From NCBI GenBank assembly GCA_025458865.1, contig JALORP010000011.1:1-64000 (forward strand): 64,000 nt of DNA. Reading direction: 5' to 3'. The position numbers were made by a program, and so were the translations under genes. The DNA comes from Steroidobacteraceae bacterium. Its GTDB lineage: Bacteria > Pseudomonadota > Gammaproteobacteria > Steroidobacterales > Steroidobacteraceae. Position 1 is the first letter of the stretch; every line of letters begins with the position of its first letter. The notes beneath the pieces were generated by a model that was given only the letters and a program-made list of their open reading frames with translations, was not told the origin of the DNA and did not search any database. Shown piece by piece: positions 1 to 9,400 of this stretch.

Positions 1-210
1 ACTCCTCGCCTCGCTGCGGCGCTCGCCGAGCCTCGCGCCGCTTGACGCTCGGCTGTGGGGCCCCCTCGCCACCTCGGTCGCGGCGCGAAGCGCTGAGCCC
101 GAATTGGGCAGTGCCGAATCAGGCGTTACATCACACGCGCGCGGGCGAGATGGCCGGAGGCCCCCCAGAGCGAGCGCGTTTGTCCGCGCGAGCGACGCGG
201 GGGCCCGGCC

Positions 211-320
211 GGATCCCGCCCGCGCGCGAGGCACGTGCCGGATCCCGGTCGCGACGCAGTCACAACGCGCGGATCCCGCCCCCGCGCGAGGCGCGTGCCG
301 GATCCCGATCACAGCGCAGG
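211..320. repeat. Two-copy 60-bp tandem repeat
   Basis: A unit starting GGATCCCGCC at 211 is repeated from 271 with a period of exactly 60 bases and only scattered substitutions. Each unit also contains a second GGATCCCG-type submotif about 30 bases in (240 and 300), giving a 30-base sub-period. Only about 1.8 units are present, so this is a local duplication and not a CRISPR array. Confidence 0.75.
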
Positions 321-325
321 CACTC

Positions 326-357
326 GGGGCACAGTGCCCCGCGGGGACAGTCCCCGC
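326..357. repeat. Two back-to-back small palindromes
   Basis: Positions 326-340 form a perfect hairpin (GGGGCA, loop CAG, TGCCCC). Positions 341-357 form a second (GCGGGGA, loop CAG, TCCCCGC). They abut exactly, share the CAG loop and lie immediately after the SDR stop codon. They could act as a strong 3'-end structure for the SDR transcript or be a REP-like element. No T-run follows, so a classical intrinsic terminator is not supported. Confidence 0.6.
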
Positions 358-358
358 G

Positions 359-1144
359 TCAGAGCGAGCTCACCATGTGCCCGCCGTCGACAGTCAACAC
401 GCTGCCGGTCATGAACGCCGAGCCATTGCCCGCGAGCAGCAGCAGCGGGCCGTCGAGGTCCTCGAGGTCCCCGACCCGGCGCTGCGGGATGCGCTTCACC
501 AGCGCCTGGCCCGTCGGCGTGGCGAGGAACTCGCGGTTGAGCTCCGTCTCGAAGTAGCCCGGCGCGAGCGCGTTGACGCGAATGCCGTCGCGCGCAAGCT
601 CGAGCGCCAGCGCCTGCGTCAGCTGCACCAGGCCCGCCTTCGAGGCCGCATAGGGCAGCACCGTCCCCGCCTGCCGAAGCCCCAGGATCGAGGCCACGTT
701 CACGATCACGCCGCCCTGCTTGCGCACGCGCATGCGGCGTGCGACCTCGCCCGCCATGAGGAACGGCCCCTTGAGGTTCGTATCCACGACGCTGTCCCAC
801 TCGGACTCGGACACCTCGAGCGCGGGCTTGGTCAGCGTCGAGCCCGCGTTGTTCACCAGGATCTGGATGGGCCCGAACTCGCATTCGACGGCGTCCACGG
901 CCTGCTGCACGGAGGCCAGCAGCCGAACGTCGAGCGCGACCGGAAACGCCTCGCCGCCCGCCGCGGCGATCTCCCGCACCAGCGGCTCCACGCCGCCGAG
1001 TTCGCGCGCGGAAACCGCCACCCGGGCGCCGTGCGCCGCCAGCACGCGCGCGAAGTGCGCGCCGAGCCCCCGCGACGCGCCCGTGACCAGCGCGACGCGA
1101 CCCTCGATGCCCGCCCTCGGATCGAAACGGCCTGCCGTTGTCAT
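359..1144 (-). CDS. Short-chain dehydrogenase/reductase (SDR family)
   Basis: Predicted NAD(P)-dependent oxidoreductase of 261 residues, a normal length for classical SDRs. The cofactor motif TGASRGLG lies near residue 18, NNAG follows in the middle of the protein, and the catalytic YAASK motif has an upstream Ser in the ASILGL stretch. The C-terminal half contains the usual PGY...T segment. I chose the ATG at 1144 because GGAG sits five bases upstream and the Rossmann fold starts soon after; the frame stays open further upstream but without SDR character. It is transcribed away from the rutE-like gene across a 68-bp gap. It resembles 3-oxoacyl-ACP-reductase-type SDRs, but the substrate cannot be read from sequence. 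Confidence 0.9.
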   Translation of the reverse strand: MTTAGRFDPRAGIEGRVALVTGASRGLGAHFARVLAAHGARVAVSARELGGVEPLVREIAAAGGEAFPVALDVRLLASVQQAVDAVECEFGPIQILVNNAGSTLTKPALEVSESEWDSVVDTNLKGPFLMAGEVARRMRVRKQGGVIVNVASILGLRQAGTVLPYAASKAGLVQLTQALALELARDGIRVNALAPGYFETELNREFLATPTGQALVKRIPQRRVGDLEDLDGPLLLLAGNGSAFMTGSVLTVDGGHMVSSL

Positions 1145-1166
1145 GACGTCTCCCGCAGTGAAGGCC

Positions 1167-1178
1167 CCAGTATACTGG
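1167..1178. promoter_or_regulatory. Palindrome in SDR/rutE divergent promoter
   Basis: CCAGTATACTGG is a perfect 12-bp palindrome in the 68-bp gap between the divergent SDR and rutE-like genes. Its core supplies a -10-like hexamer in both directions (TATACT on plus, AGTATA on minus). It could be a bidirectional -10 or an operator. No clear -35 accompanies either reading. Confidence 0.35.
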
Positions 1179-1212
1179 CCCAGCCGGCCGCCGCCGGTCC
1201 CCAACCCCGGAT

Positions 1213-1809
1213 GTGCCGATGACCGCGCCGCTCGACCGCCGCTCCCTCGACCAGCTGTTCCTCGAGGCACGCACCCACAGCCACTGGGCGAGCGACCCGG
1301 TGCCCGAGGCGACGCTGCGTCGCCTGTACGACCTCTTGCGCATGGGGCCGACCTCGGCCAACTGCTGCCCGGCCCGCTTCGTCTTCGCCGCGAGCCGGGC
1401 CGCCCGCGAGAGACTTGCGGCCTGTGTCTCGGATGGCAACCGCGCCAAGGTTCTGGCCGCGCCAGTAACCGTGATCGTCGGCATGGACGAGAAGTTCTAC
1501 GATCGGCTCCCGGACCTCTTTCCACACAACCCGGACGCGCGGAACTGGTTCCTGGAACCCGCCGTGGCGCACGCCACGGCATTTCGCAATTCGAGTCTGC
1601 AGGGCGCCTACCTCATCCTCGCCGCGCGTGCCCTTGGCCTCGACTGCGGCCCCATGTCGGGGTTCGACCCCGCCAGGGTGGACGCAGCTTTCTTCGAGGG
1701 CACCACGATCAAGTCGAACTTCATCTGTTCGCTCGGGCACGGCGAGCGCGCCCGGCTGCACCCGCGCAGCCCGCGCCTGCCGTTCGAGGATGCCTGCCGG
1801 ATCGAGTGA
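1213..1809 (+). CDS. rutE: RutE-like malonic semialdehyde reductase (nitroreductase fold)
   Basis: Flavin-dependent reductase of about 198 residues that aligns by eye along its whole length with RutE, which reduces malonic semialdehyde to 3-hydroxypropionate in the Rut pyrimidine pathway. Diagnostic stretches are [16 protein letters not shown] near the N-terminus, [23 protein letters not shown] and [10 protein letters not shown], which form FMN and active-site surfaces in this subfamily. The start is GTG 1213 or ATG 1219; neither has a strong ribosome site. No other rut genes (rutA-D, F, G) are in the window, so here it probably detoxifies malonic semialdehyde from another route. It is divergent from the SDR gene and convergent with cysNC. 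Confidence 0.88.
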   Translation: MPMTAPLDRRSLDQLFLEARTHSHWASDPVPEATLRRLYDLLRMGPTSANCCPARFVFAASRAARERLAACVSDGNRAKVLAAPVTVIVGMDEKFYDRLPDLFPHNPDARNWFLEPAVAHATAFRNSSLQGAYLILAARALGLDCGPMSGFDPARVDAAFFEGTTIKSNFICSLGHGERARLHPRSPRLPFEDACRIE

Positions 1810-1818
1810 ACCGCCGGC

Positions 1819-3723
1819 TCAGCCGGCCAGCTTTCCGCGACGCTCGAGCTCCGCGATGACCATGGCCGCCGCCGCCTCGGAGTCCAGACGCGTCGTGTCG
1901 AGCACGAGTTCGGCGTGCTCCGGCGGCTCGTAGGGCGAGTCGATGCCCGTGAAGTTGCGGATCAGGCCCTGGCGGGCCTTGCGGTAGAGGCCCTTCGGGT
2001 CGCGCTTCTCCGCCTCTTCGAGAGGCGTGTCCACGAACACCTCGATGAACTCGCCCTCGCCCATGCGCTCCCGCGCCAGGCGCCGCTCGGCCCGGAAGGG
2101 CGAGATGAACGACACCAGCACGATCAGGCCGGCGTCCGCCATGAGGCGCGCCACCTCCGCCACGCGACGGATGTTCTCGACGCGATCGGCCTCGGTGAAG
2201 CCGAGGTCTCGGTTGAGGCCGTGGCGGACGTTGTCGCCGTCGAGCAGGTAGGTGTGCCGGCCGCGCGCGAACAGCTGCTTCTCGACCAGGTTGGCGATGG
2301 TGGATTTGCCGGCGCCGGACAGGCCCGTGAACCACAGCACGCAGGGCTGCTGGCCCTTGAGCACCGCGCGCGACTGGCGCGTCACGTCGAGCGCCTGCCA
2401 GTGGACGTTCTCCGCCCGGCGCAGCGCGAAGTGCAGCACTCCGGCCCCGACCGTGTCATTGGACAGGCGGTCGATGAGGACGAATCCACCCGTGTCGCGG
2501 TTCTCGGCATACGGGTCGAAGGCGACGGGCGCGTCGGTGCTCAGGTTGCACACGCCGATCTCATTGAGCTCGAGCTGCCGCGCCGCGACCTGCTCGAGCG
2601 TGTTCACGTTCACCTTGTGGCGCAGGTCGGTGACGCTCGCGGTCACCGTGCGCGTGCCGATCTTCAGCAGGTACGGGCGGCCGGGCAGCATGGGCTCTTC
2701 GTGCATCCACACGAGTGTCGCCTGGAACTGGTCGGCCGCCGCCGGCGGCGAGTCCGCCGACGCGAGCACGTCGCCGCGGCTCACGTCCACCTCATCCGCA
2801 AGCACCAGGGTGACGGACTGGCCTGCGATGGCTTCGTCCAGGTCACCGTCGGCGGTGACCACACGCGCCACGCGGCTTGCGCGACCCGAAGGCGCCACCC
2901 GAAGCGCATCACCCGGCCGGACCCGGCCAGATGCAACGAGACCCGAGAATCCGCGAAAATCCTGGTGAGGCCGGTTGACCCACTGGACCGGCATCCGGAA
3001 GGGCCTGGCGAGGAGATCACCCTCGACCTCGACCGTCTCGAGGTGATCCATCAGAGACGGCCCGTTGTACCACGGCATCTTCGCCGACACCGAGGTCACG
3101 TTGTCGCCCTTCAGCGCCGAGAGCGGTATGGCGAGCAGGTCCTCAAACCCCAGCTTGCGGGCGAAGCTCCGGTATTCAGCGACGATGGCCTCGAAGGTTT
3201 CGCGCCCGTATCCGATCGCATCCATCTTGTTGACCGCCAGCACCACGTGCCGCACCCCGAGCAGCGACACGATATAGCTGTGGCGCCGCGTCTGCGGGAG
3301 CACGCCCTTGCGCGCATCCACCAGAATCACCGCCAGGTCCGCGGTGGAGGCGCCGGTCGCCATGTTGCGCGTGTACTGCTCGTGTCCGGGCGTGTCGGCG
3401 ACGATGAACTTGCGCCTCTCGGTCGAAAAGAAGCGGTAGGCGACATCGATCGTGATCCCCTGCTCCCGTTCGGCGGCAAGACCGTCCACGAGCAGCGCCA
3501 GGTCGAGATCCCCGCCCTGCGTGCCGACCTTCTTTGAGTCCGCCTCCAGGGCGGCAAGCTGGTCCTCGAATATGAGTTTCGACTCGTACAGCAGCCGGCC
3601 GATGAGCGTGCTCTTGCCATCGTCGACACTGCCGCAGGTGATGAACCGCAGCAGGGTCTTTCGCTGCTGCTCCTCGAGGTAACGGGCGATGTCCGAGGCG
3701 ATGAGATCTGACGGGTGGGCCAT
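1819..3723 (-). CDS. cysNC: Bifunctional sulfate adenylyltransferase subunit 1 / APS kinase
   Basis: Fusion of CysN GTPase and CysC kinase, 634 residues, the usual length. The N-terminal GTPase has the P-loop GSVDDGKST (residues 31-39), the [11 protein letters not shown] switch and NKMD. The C-terminal APS kinase starts near residue 460 with the P-loop GLSGAGKST (467-475), then DGDNVRHGL and the FISPFR loop. With CysD, the GTPase drives ATP plus sulfate to adenosine 5'-phosphosulfate (APS), which the kinase part turns into PAPS. The start ATG shares one base with the cysD stop (TGATG), so the pair is translationally coupled. It is the last gene of the gntR operon, about 10 bp from the convergent rutE stop. 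Confidence 0.96.
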   Translation of the reverse strand: MAHPSDLIASDIARYLEEQQRKTLLRFITCGSVDDGKSTLIGRLLYESKLIFEDQLAALEADSKKVGTQGGDLDLALLVDGLAAEREQGITIDVAYRFFSTERRKFIVADTPGHEQYTRNMATGASTADLAVILVDARKGVLPQTRRHSYIVSLLGVRHVVLAVNKMDAIGYGRETFEAIVAEYRSFARKLGFEDLLAIPLSALKGDNVTSVSAKMPWYNGPSLMDHLETVEVEGDLLARPFRMPVQWVNRPHQDFRGFSGLVASGRVRPGDALRVAPSGRASRVARVVTADGDLDEAIAGQSVTLVLADEVDVSRGDVLASADSPPAAADQFQATLVWMHEEPMLPGRPYLLKIGTRTVTASVTDLRHKVNVNTLEQVAARQLELNEIGVCNLSTDAPVAFDPYAENRDTGGFVLIDRLSNDTVGAGVLHFALRRAENVHWQALDVTRQSRAVLKGQQPCVLWFTGLSGAGKSTIANLVEKQLFARGRHTYLLDGDNVRHGLNRDLGFTEADRVENIRRVAEVARLMADAGLIVLVSFISPFRAERRLARERMGEGEFIEVFVDTPLEEAEKRDPKGLYRKARQGLIRNFTGIDSPYEPPEHAELVLDTTRLDSEAAAAMVIAELERRGKLAG

Positions 3724-4622
3724 CAGAAGTACCCCTCCTGCTTCTTGCGCTCCATTGCCGCCGAGCCATCCTGATCGACGGCGCGGCCCTGGCGCTCGGA
3801 AGTGGTCGCGAGGAGCATCTCCTGGATGATCTCCGGCAGGGTCGACGCCGTGGACTCGGCCGCGCCCGTGAGCGGCCAGCAGCCCAGCGTGCGGAACCGG
3901 ACCACCCGCGTGATCGGCACCTCGGAGGGTTTGAGCGGCATGCGGTCGTCGTCAACCACCAGCAGCCGGCCGTCCCGCTCGATCACGGGACGCGGCGCGG
4001 AGTAGTAAAGCGGCACGATCGGTATGCGCTCGACGTGGATGTACTGCCAGACGTCGAGCTCCGTCCAGTTGGACAACGGGAAGACGCGAAGGCTCTCGCC
4101 CTTGCGCTTGCGGGTGTTGTAGGTCCGCCAGAGCTCGGGCCGCTGGCGCCTGGGATCCCAGCGGTGCTGCGGCGAGCGCAACGAGAAGATCCGCTCCTTG
4201 GCGCGCGACTTCTCCTCGTCCCGGCGGCCGCCGCCGAAAGCGCAGTCGAACCCGTACCGGTCGAGCGCCTGGCGCAGCGCTTCGGTCAGCATGATGTCGG
4301 CATAGGCGGCGCCGTGCGTCCACGGCCTGACGCCGGCGCGTGCACCCTCCTCGTTGGTGTGCACGAACAGCTGCAGCCCCAGTTCGGCCACGCGCCGGTC
4401 CCTGAACTCCAGCATGTCGCGGAAATCCCAGCCGCTCGCGATGTGCAGCAGCGGGAACGGCGGCTTCGACGGGTGGAAGGCCTTCATGGCCAGGTGCAGC
4501 ATCACGGAGCTGTCTTTGCCGATCGAGTAAAGCATCACCGGCCGCTCGGCGTCGGCGATGACCTCGCGCATGATGTGGATGCTCTCCGCCTCCAGCCGCT
4601 GCAGGTGCGTCAGCGTGCTCAT
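3723..4622 (-). CDS. cysD: Sulfate adenylyltransferase subunit 2 (CysD)
   Basis: Catalytic ATP-pyrophosphatase subunit of ATP sulfurylase, 299 residues, full length. It shows the PP-loop [10 protein letters not shown] near residue 29, [41 protein letters not shown] and the C-terminal KKQEGYF of the family. It makes APS from sulfate and ATP with CysN. The start at 4622 ([11 protein letters not shown]) overlaps the stop of the upstream CitE-like gene (ATGA), and its own stop overlaps the cysNC start. One oddity: the segment usually written HVDTxWKF reads HIASGWDF here (about 4422-4445), losing the acidic residue. Whether this affects catalysis is unknown. Confidence 0.96.
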   Translation of the reverse strand: MSTLTHLQRLEAESIHIMREVIADAERPVMLYSIGKDSSVMLHLAMKAFHPSKPPFPLLHIASGWDFRDMLEFRDRRVAELGLQLFVHTNEEGARAGVRPWTHGAAYADIMLTEALRQALDRYGFDCAFGGGRRDEEKSRAKERIFSLRSPQHRWDPRRQRPELWRTYNTRKRKGESLRVFPLSNWTELDVWQYIHVERIPIVPLYYSAPRPVIERDGRLLVVDDDRMPLKPSEVPITRVVRFRTLGCWPLTGAAESTASTLPEIIQEMLLATTSERQGRAVDQDGSAAMERKKQEGYF

Positions 4623-5530
4623 GCGGTCCCGGTTCGCGCGATCCGCTCGGCCAGCTCGAGCACGCCGCGGGCGCGCGCCACCACGGGGTAGTCCACGAAT
4701 TCCCCGCCGACGCTGATTGCGGCACTGCCCGCCGCCTCCGCTGCCTCGAAGGCCGCCACGATCGAGCGCGCCCGCTCGACCTCGGCCGGGTCCGGCGAGA
4801 AGATCGCATTGGCGAGCGGCACCTGGTCGGGGTGCAGGCACAGCTTGCCGCGCAGGCCTGCGCGGCGCGCGCGGCGGGCCGAGGCCGCGAACCGCTCGCC
4901 GTCGCGCACCTGGACCACCACCGAGTCCACGGGCGGCTCGAGGCCCGCCACGCGCGAGGCCTGCACCAGCGCCGCGCGCACCCAGGCGAGCTCCCCCTCG
5001 TCGTCGTCCGGCATGAGCCCCACGTCGAGGGAATAGTCCGCGATCCCGTAGGAGAGGCGCGCAAGCCGCGGCGTCGCGGCCGCGATGGCCGGCGCCGCCG
5101 CCAGGCCTCGCGCCGACTCGACCAGCGCCACGATCTCGATGCCGCCCGGCGCCAGCCCCCGCTCGCGCTCGAGCTGGGTGATCACCCAGTCGAGAGTCCG
5201 CAGGGCGACCGGATCCTCCACCTTGGGCAGCACGAGGCCGTCGAGGCCGGCGCGAACGAGTGTGTCGAGGTCGCCCCAGCACCACGGCGTGTCCACGCCG
5301 TTCACGCGCACCCAGGCCTGGCAGGCCCGGGGCGCGGCGAGCGCCGCGGCCACCGCGATTCGGGCTTCGGCCTTCTCGGCCGGCGGCACGGCGTCCTCGA
5401 GGTCGAGGATCACGGCGTCCGCGCCGCACTCGAAGGCCTTCTCACGGCGGCGGGCGTGGTTGCCGGGCGCGAACAGCAGGCTTCGAAGTGCGCCCGCGCG
5501 GCGTGATTGCATCGGTCGATCGTCTGCCAT
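4619..5530 (-). CDS. HpcH/HpaI aldolase, CitE-like acyl-CoA lyase
   Basis: Magnesium-dependent C-C lyase of the citrate-lyase-beta-like family, 303 residues. Visible family motifs are [46 protein letters not shown] and CLHPDQV, in the order expected for the TIM barrel. Such enzymes cleave malyl-, methylmalyl- or citramalyl-CoA. The start at 5530 shares a base with the gntR stop (TGATG) and its stop overlaps the cysD start (ATGA), so it is translated as part of gntR-citE-cysD-cysNC. Given the MaoC/acyl-CoA dehydrogenase/CoA-transferase operon with the same operator at 11 kb, citramalyl-CoA or methylmalyl-CoA is my preferred substrate, by inference only. Confidence 0.85.
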   Translation of the reverse strand: MADDRPMQSRRAGALRSLLFAPGNHARRREKAFECGADAVILDLEDAVPPAEKAEARIAVAAALAAPRACQAWVRVNGVDTPWCWGDLDTLVRAGLDGLVLPKVEDPVALRTLDWVITQLERERGLAPGGIEIVALVESARGLAAAPAIAAATPRLARLSYGIADYSLDVGLMPDDDEGELAWVRAALVQASRVAGLEPPVDSVVVQVRDGERFAASARRARRAGLRGKLCLHPDQVPLANAIFSPDPAEVERARSIVAAFEAAEAAGSAAISVGGEFVDYPVVARARGVLELAERIARTGTA

Positions 5531-6300
5531 CAGGTGCTCCAGCCGCCGCCGGACTGCCAGCCGCGGCGCAATTGCAGGGAATACGTGTAGCGCTCGCCCG
5601 GATGCTCCGCCACCGAGGCCTCGAGCAGCCGGCGTCCGGCACCATAGTAGCGGCGCACGACGGTCAGGCTCGGCGTGCCCGGCGCGACGCCGAGCGGCGC
5701 CGCGATCGTCTCCGGGATCAGGCGGGCCATGATGTCCACGTCCACGTTCTCGATGCGCTCCCCGAACCGCTCCTCGATCAGCTCGTACACCGGCTGGCCG
5801 CGCTTTCCGATCATCTCGGCGAGCTCGGCGAACTCCGGCAGGACGTAGACATCCACCCAGCACATCTCGAGTTTCGACTCGCGGAAGCGGCGCAGGCAGG
5901 ACAGCCTGAGCCACTCCGTCCCGACCGGGCAACCGAGCAGCTTCGCGAGCCGCCGGCCCGCGCGCACCGCGGCGCTCGCCACGAGCGACAGCCGCGCGTC
6001 CTCGGGATACTGCAGCAGCTCGGCTGGAGTGCGCACCGACTGCACGTAGCTCGGCTCGCTCTGCTGGGCCTGCACGACCGTGCCGCGCCCCTGCCGCCGA
6101 CCGATGAGGCCTAGCTGCTCCAGGCGCCGCAGGGCTTCGCGCACCGTATGGCGGCTGACGCCAAAGTGCTCGACGAGCTCGAGTTCACCCGGGAGCGTGC
6201 TCCCGACCGCGAGCCTGCCGCTGCGAATCTCCCCGAGCAGGGCCTCGGCGACCTCCTGGTAGCGCTTGCGCGGCGCCGTTGCCTTCTTGGCTTGTCTCAC
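5530..6300 (-). CDS. GntR/HutC-family transcriptional regulator with UTRA domain
   Basis: DNA-binding repressor or activator, 256 residues. The winged helix (about residues 12-78) contains GSTLPGELELVEHFGVSRHT and ALRRLEQLGLI followed by the wing GRRQGRGT. The rest (about 95-250) matches a UTRA small-molecule-binding domain (VDVDIMARLIPE, GTPSLTVVRRYY). I start it at GTG 6300 because AGGAG lies six bases upstream; the frame reads open further up without domain content. It heads a coupled operon with the CitE-like lyase, cysD and cysNC. A perfect TTGTCCGGACAA palindrome lies 55 bp upstream and recurs before the MaoC operon, so it probably controls both. Confidence 0.9.
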   Translation of the reverse strand: MRQAKKATAPRKRYQEVAEALLGEIRSGRLAVGSTLPGELELVEHFGVSRHTVREALRRLEQLGLIGRRQGRGTVVQAQQSEPSYVQSVRTPAELLQYPEDARLSLVASAAVRAGRRLAKLLGCPVGTEWLRLSCLRRFRESKLEMCWVDVYVLPEFAELAEMIGKRGQPVYELIEERFGERIENVDVDIMARLIPETIAAPLGVAPGTPSLTVVRRYYGAGRRLLEASVAEHPGERYTYSLQLRRGWQSGGGWST

Positions 6301-6354
6301 GCGTGCTCCTGACGCAGTCGGCCCGCGACAGCGCAGCGTCGCGATGCCGCTCGC

Positions 6355-6366
6355 TTGTCCGGACAA
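6355..6366. promoter_or_regulatory. Candidate GntR operator TTGTCCGGACAA (copy 1)
   Basis: Perfect 12-bp palindrome 55 bp upstream of the gntR start, in the gap before the PBP gene. An identical copy lies at 11097-11108 directly behind a promoter of the acyl-CoA operon. Palindromes with TTGT...ACAA ends are typical of GntR-family sites. Position and duplication suggest autoregulation plus control of the second operon. Confidence 0.7.
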
Positions 6367-6433
6367 ACAGCCTTCCGGCCGTATGCTAACGCAGTTCTTC
6401 AGGCCGGCGTGCAAACAGCCAGCACGAGCGCGC

Positions 6434-9400
6434 TCACGGCAGGTCCGGATCCACCGCGTCGGGCTGCGCTTCGGGCAGCGCGGGCGCCGTGTCGAGCGCC
6501 TCGCCTGGCGGCAGCAGCTCGCCGTCCGACAGCGGCACGGGCAGCGCCACGCCCGGTACCGCCCGCAGCGGCGCATCGACCGCACAGCTGGTGCCGATGC
6601 GCGGCGCCCGGTTCAGCTCTTCCTGCAGGATGGGCGCGAGGCTCTTCAGCACCTGCGTCGGCAACGCGCTGGTGAAGCGATAGCTCGCGGCCGTCGGTCC
6701 CTTGACGTAGGCCGTCATCGTGCCGAAGTGGCGATCCCCCAGGTAGAACACGAAAGTCCCGGAACGGCTGACTACCCGCGAGGAGAGCAGCACGCCGCCC
6801 CGGCCGTAGGTCTCGAAACGGTGGTCGCCCGTGCCCGTCTTCCCGCCGACCGGCAGCGGAGTCCCGTCTGAAGCCGTGAACACGCGGTCGAGGCGCCGCG
6901 CCGTGCCGCCCTGCACCACCAGCCCCAGCGCGCGCAGCCCAGCGGCCGCCACCTCCGGCGGTATCACGCGCTCACCCGTCGGCGGCCGGGCCGCGAAATG
7001 CGTCTCGTAGGGCGTGCCCTCGGCGGCGCGCAGATCGCCCGAACGCAGCACCGGCAGCCGCACGCCGTCGTTGAGCAGGATGCCGACCAGCTCGGCCAGC
7101 GCGGCCGGCCGGTCGGCGGAGCTCCCGAGCGCCGTGGCGTAGGACGGCGCGAAGGACTCGAACGGGTAGCCGAGCCGCTGCCACGAGCGGTGGATCTCCT
7201 CGAAGGCCTCCTTCTCGACGAGCATCCGGATGCGCCGGTCCTGGGCACCCTTGCGGCGGGTCTTGAACAGCCAGGCGTACGCGTCCTGCCGCTCATCCGC
7301 GCTGTCGGCGAAAACCTGGGAGAGGCTCGCCTCCGGGCGGGTCCGCAGGTAGCCCACGAGCCACAGCTCCAGCGGGTGCACGCCGGCTATGTAGCCACGG
7401 TCCGCCAGATCGTAGCGCTCCGGCGCGTGGTCGCGGTACAGGCGCGCGATCGAGGCATCGTCCACCCGAGCGGTGGGCAGGTTCGCGCGCAGTTTGTCCG
7501 CGAAGGATGCGAGGCCGGCCTCCGGCTCCAGGTAGCGGAAGATCGCCGCGAGCCGGCGCGGCGTGGCGCGCACGGAGCGCAGCAGCAACGCGTCAGCCTG
7601 TTCCGGCGGCTGGCCCTGGTACTTACGGTAGAACCGGCGCAGGTACTCCCGGCCCTCCTGTTCGGCGAAGCGTTGCAGGTAGGCCTGGCGCCGCGGGTCG
7701 GCGTCGTCGTCGAGCAGGGTCGCGCTGGAGCTCGGCAGGTTGAACATGGTGTGCGACACGATGTCGCGCGTCAGGCGGACGAAGGGCAGGTTGATGGAGC
7801 GCTGCATCGCCTCGCGCACCGTAACCACGCGGCGATCGTCCTCGGGGTCGAAGTTCTGGAAGCGCAGCACGCCGCCGCCCGTGAAGAAGGACTCCGCCGG
7901 GCTGGCAGAGTAGCGGCGGTCGAGCGCGGCCTCGAGCATCGCCGCGAGCCCGCGCGCCTCGCACTGGGCCTCCAGCAGGTACTCCACGGCCCACTGGCCG
8001 AGGCGGTCCCGGCTCGCGATGGGTGTCGCTCGCAGCGCAGCGGCATCGAGGCCGGCCAGCCGCCCGTGCAGCCCCGCCACGATCTCGAGATAGGTCACGA
8101 GCATCCTGAGCTTGGCGGTCGAGCCGAGATCGAGACGCGCGCCCTCGTTGATGTCGAAGGGCTGGTCGAGGTTGTCCGTCTGGACGCGGACGAGATTGCC
8201 CTCGGGCGTCCGCTCATAGAGCGTGAAGCTGTAGGTCACGCCGGCGGGGTCGCTGCCGAGCAGGATGCGCGCCTCCATCAGGCCGGCCGCCGCGGCGCCT
8301 TCCGGGGAGGTGATCTCACGCAGCTTCGCCGCGGTCCGCTCCTGCAGCGCGAGGTCGATGGTGCTGCTGGCGAGGAAGTCGAGCCGGTCGAGCTCGTAGA
8401 GTCTGCGCACGCCGAGGAGGCCCGACAGGTGGTTGCGCATCGCGGTCGCAGCCTTGCGGTCCACGAACGACGCGCGCGCCGTCTCCATCGGCCCCCGACG
8501 GGGCTCTATGACGAGCGCCAGTGCCGCGTCGCGAAGCGCCGGCGTGATGACGCCCGCCTGGGCCAGGAGCCGCAGGTGCGAATCCGTCAACCGCTCCAGC
8601 GCCTCCAGGTCGCGAACCAGGAAGCCCGAGGGCCGCCGCTGCGAGATCATGAGCGACAGCACCTTCCGGTAGGCCAGCGCGCGCTCGGGCAGCGGCGCGG
8701 ACCCGTCGCGCAGCAGGCGGTTGACCTCGTCGAAGTCGCTGCCGTACCAGACCCACAGCCCGTCGCCGATGCCGATCACTTCACCGTAGCCGCCGCGCGC
8801 AGCGAGCGGCACCGTGTTGAGGTAGTCCACCACCAGCTGGCGGCGCACGGCCGTGGTGTCCTCGCCGCCGAGGTAGGCGCGCAGCGTCGCCGAGACCATC
8901 TGGCGGAGCTTCTCCTCGGGTGAGTCGGTGACGCCGCCCGGCGAGTGGCGGTATTTCTCGATCTGGGTGGCGAGCGTGCTCGCACCGGGTGTCGGCCGGT
9001 CGGGATCCACGCGCGCGAGCAGCTGGTCCGCGATGGCGCGTGCGAGCCGGCCCCACTCGATCGCGGGGTTGCGCGTGGGGTGCGGGTTCGACAGCAGCTC
9101 GCGGTTCTCGATGAACAGCAGGCTGTCCACCACGACGCGCGGCACGGCGTCGAAGTCTGCGTAGGCGCGCTGCGGGTAGCGCACCTCGAACAGCGACCGA
9201 CCCGCGCAGTCGAGGATCGTGAGTCCCGCCTGCGTCTTCTCGGGGTACGGCAGGAAGAGGCCGTGCCCCGCGGCTTCCATCATGCGTGGCGAGATCCGCG
9301 CCTGCGCCGAAATCTCGTAGCCGCGCTGCGACAGCCGCTCGGCCAGCGCCGGCAGCCCGGTGTAGCCGAGCCGCCGGTCGAATGGACCCTCGCCCGGGAA

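Larger units (their letters stand above)
1..358. other. Non-coding stretch at window edge
   Basis: No convincing gene is visible here. The open frames that cross it are rich in Arg/Pro/Ala and simply follow the GC-rich repeats. It lies downstream of the SDR gene on the minus strand and holds a 60-bp tandem duplication (211-320) and two adjacent small palindromes (326-357), described separately. Confidence 0.6.

Noticed and set aside
211..320. Possible CRISPR repeats
   Set aside because: Only two copies, no unique spacers between them and no cas genes.
1915..3537. Long open frame opposite cysNC and many similar long frames opposite or beside other genes
   Set aside because: At about 70% GC stop codons are rare in the alternative frames. 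The Arg/Pro/Ala-rich translations have no domains and lie over strong genes.
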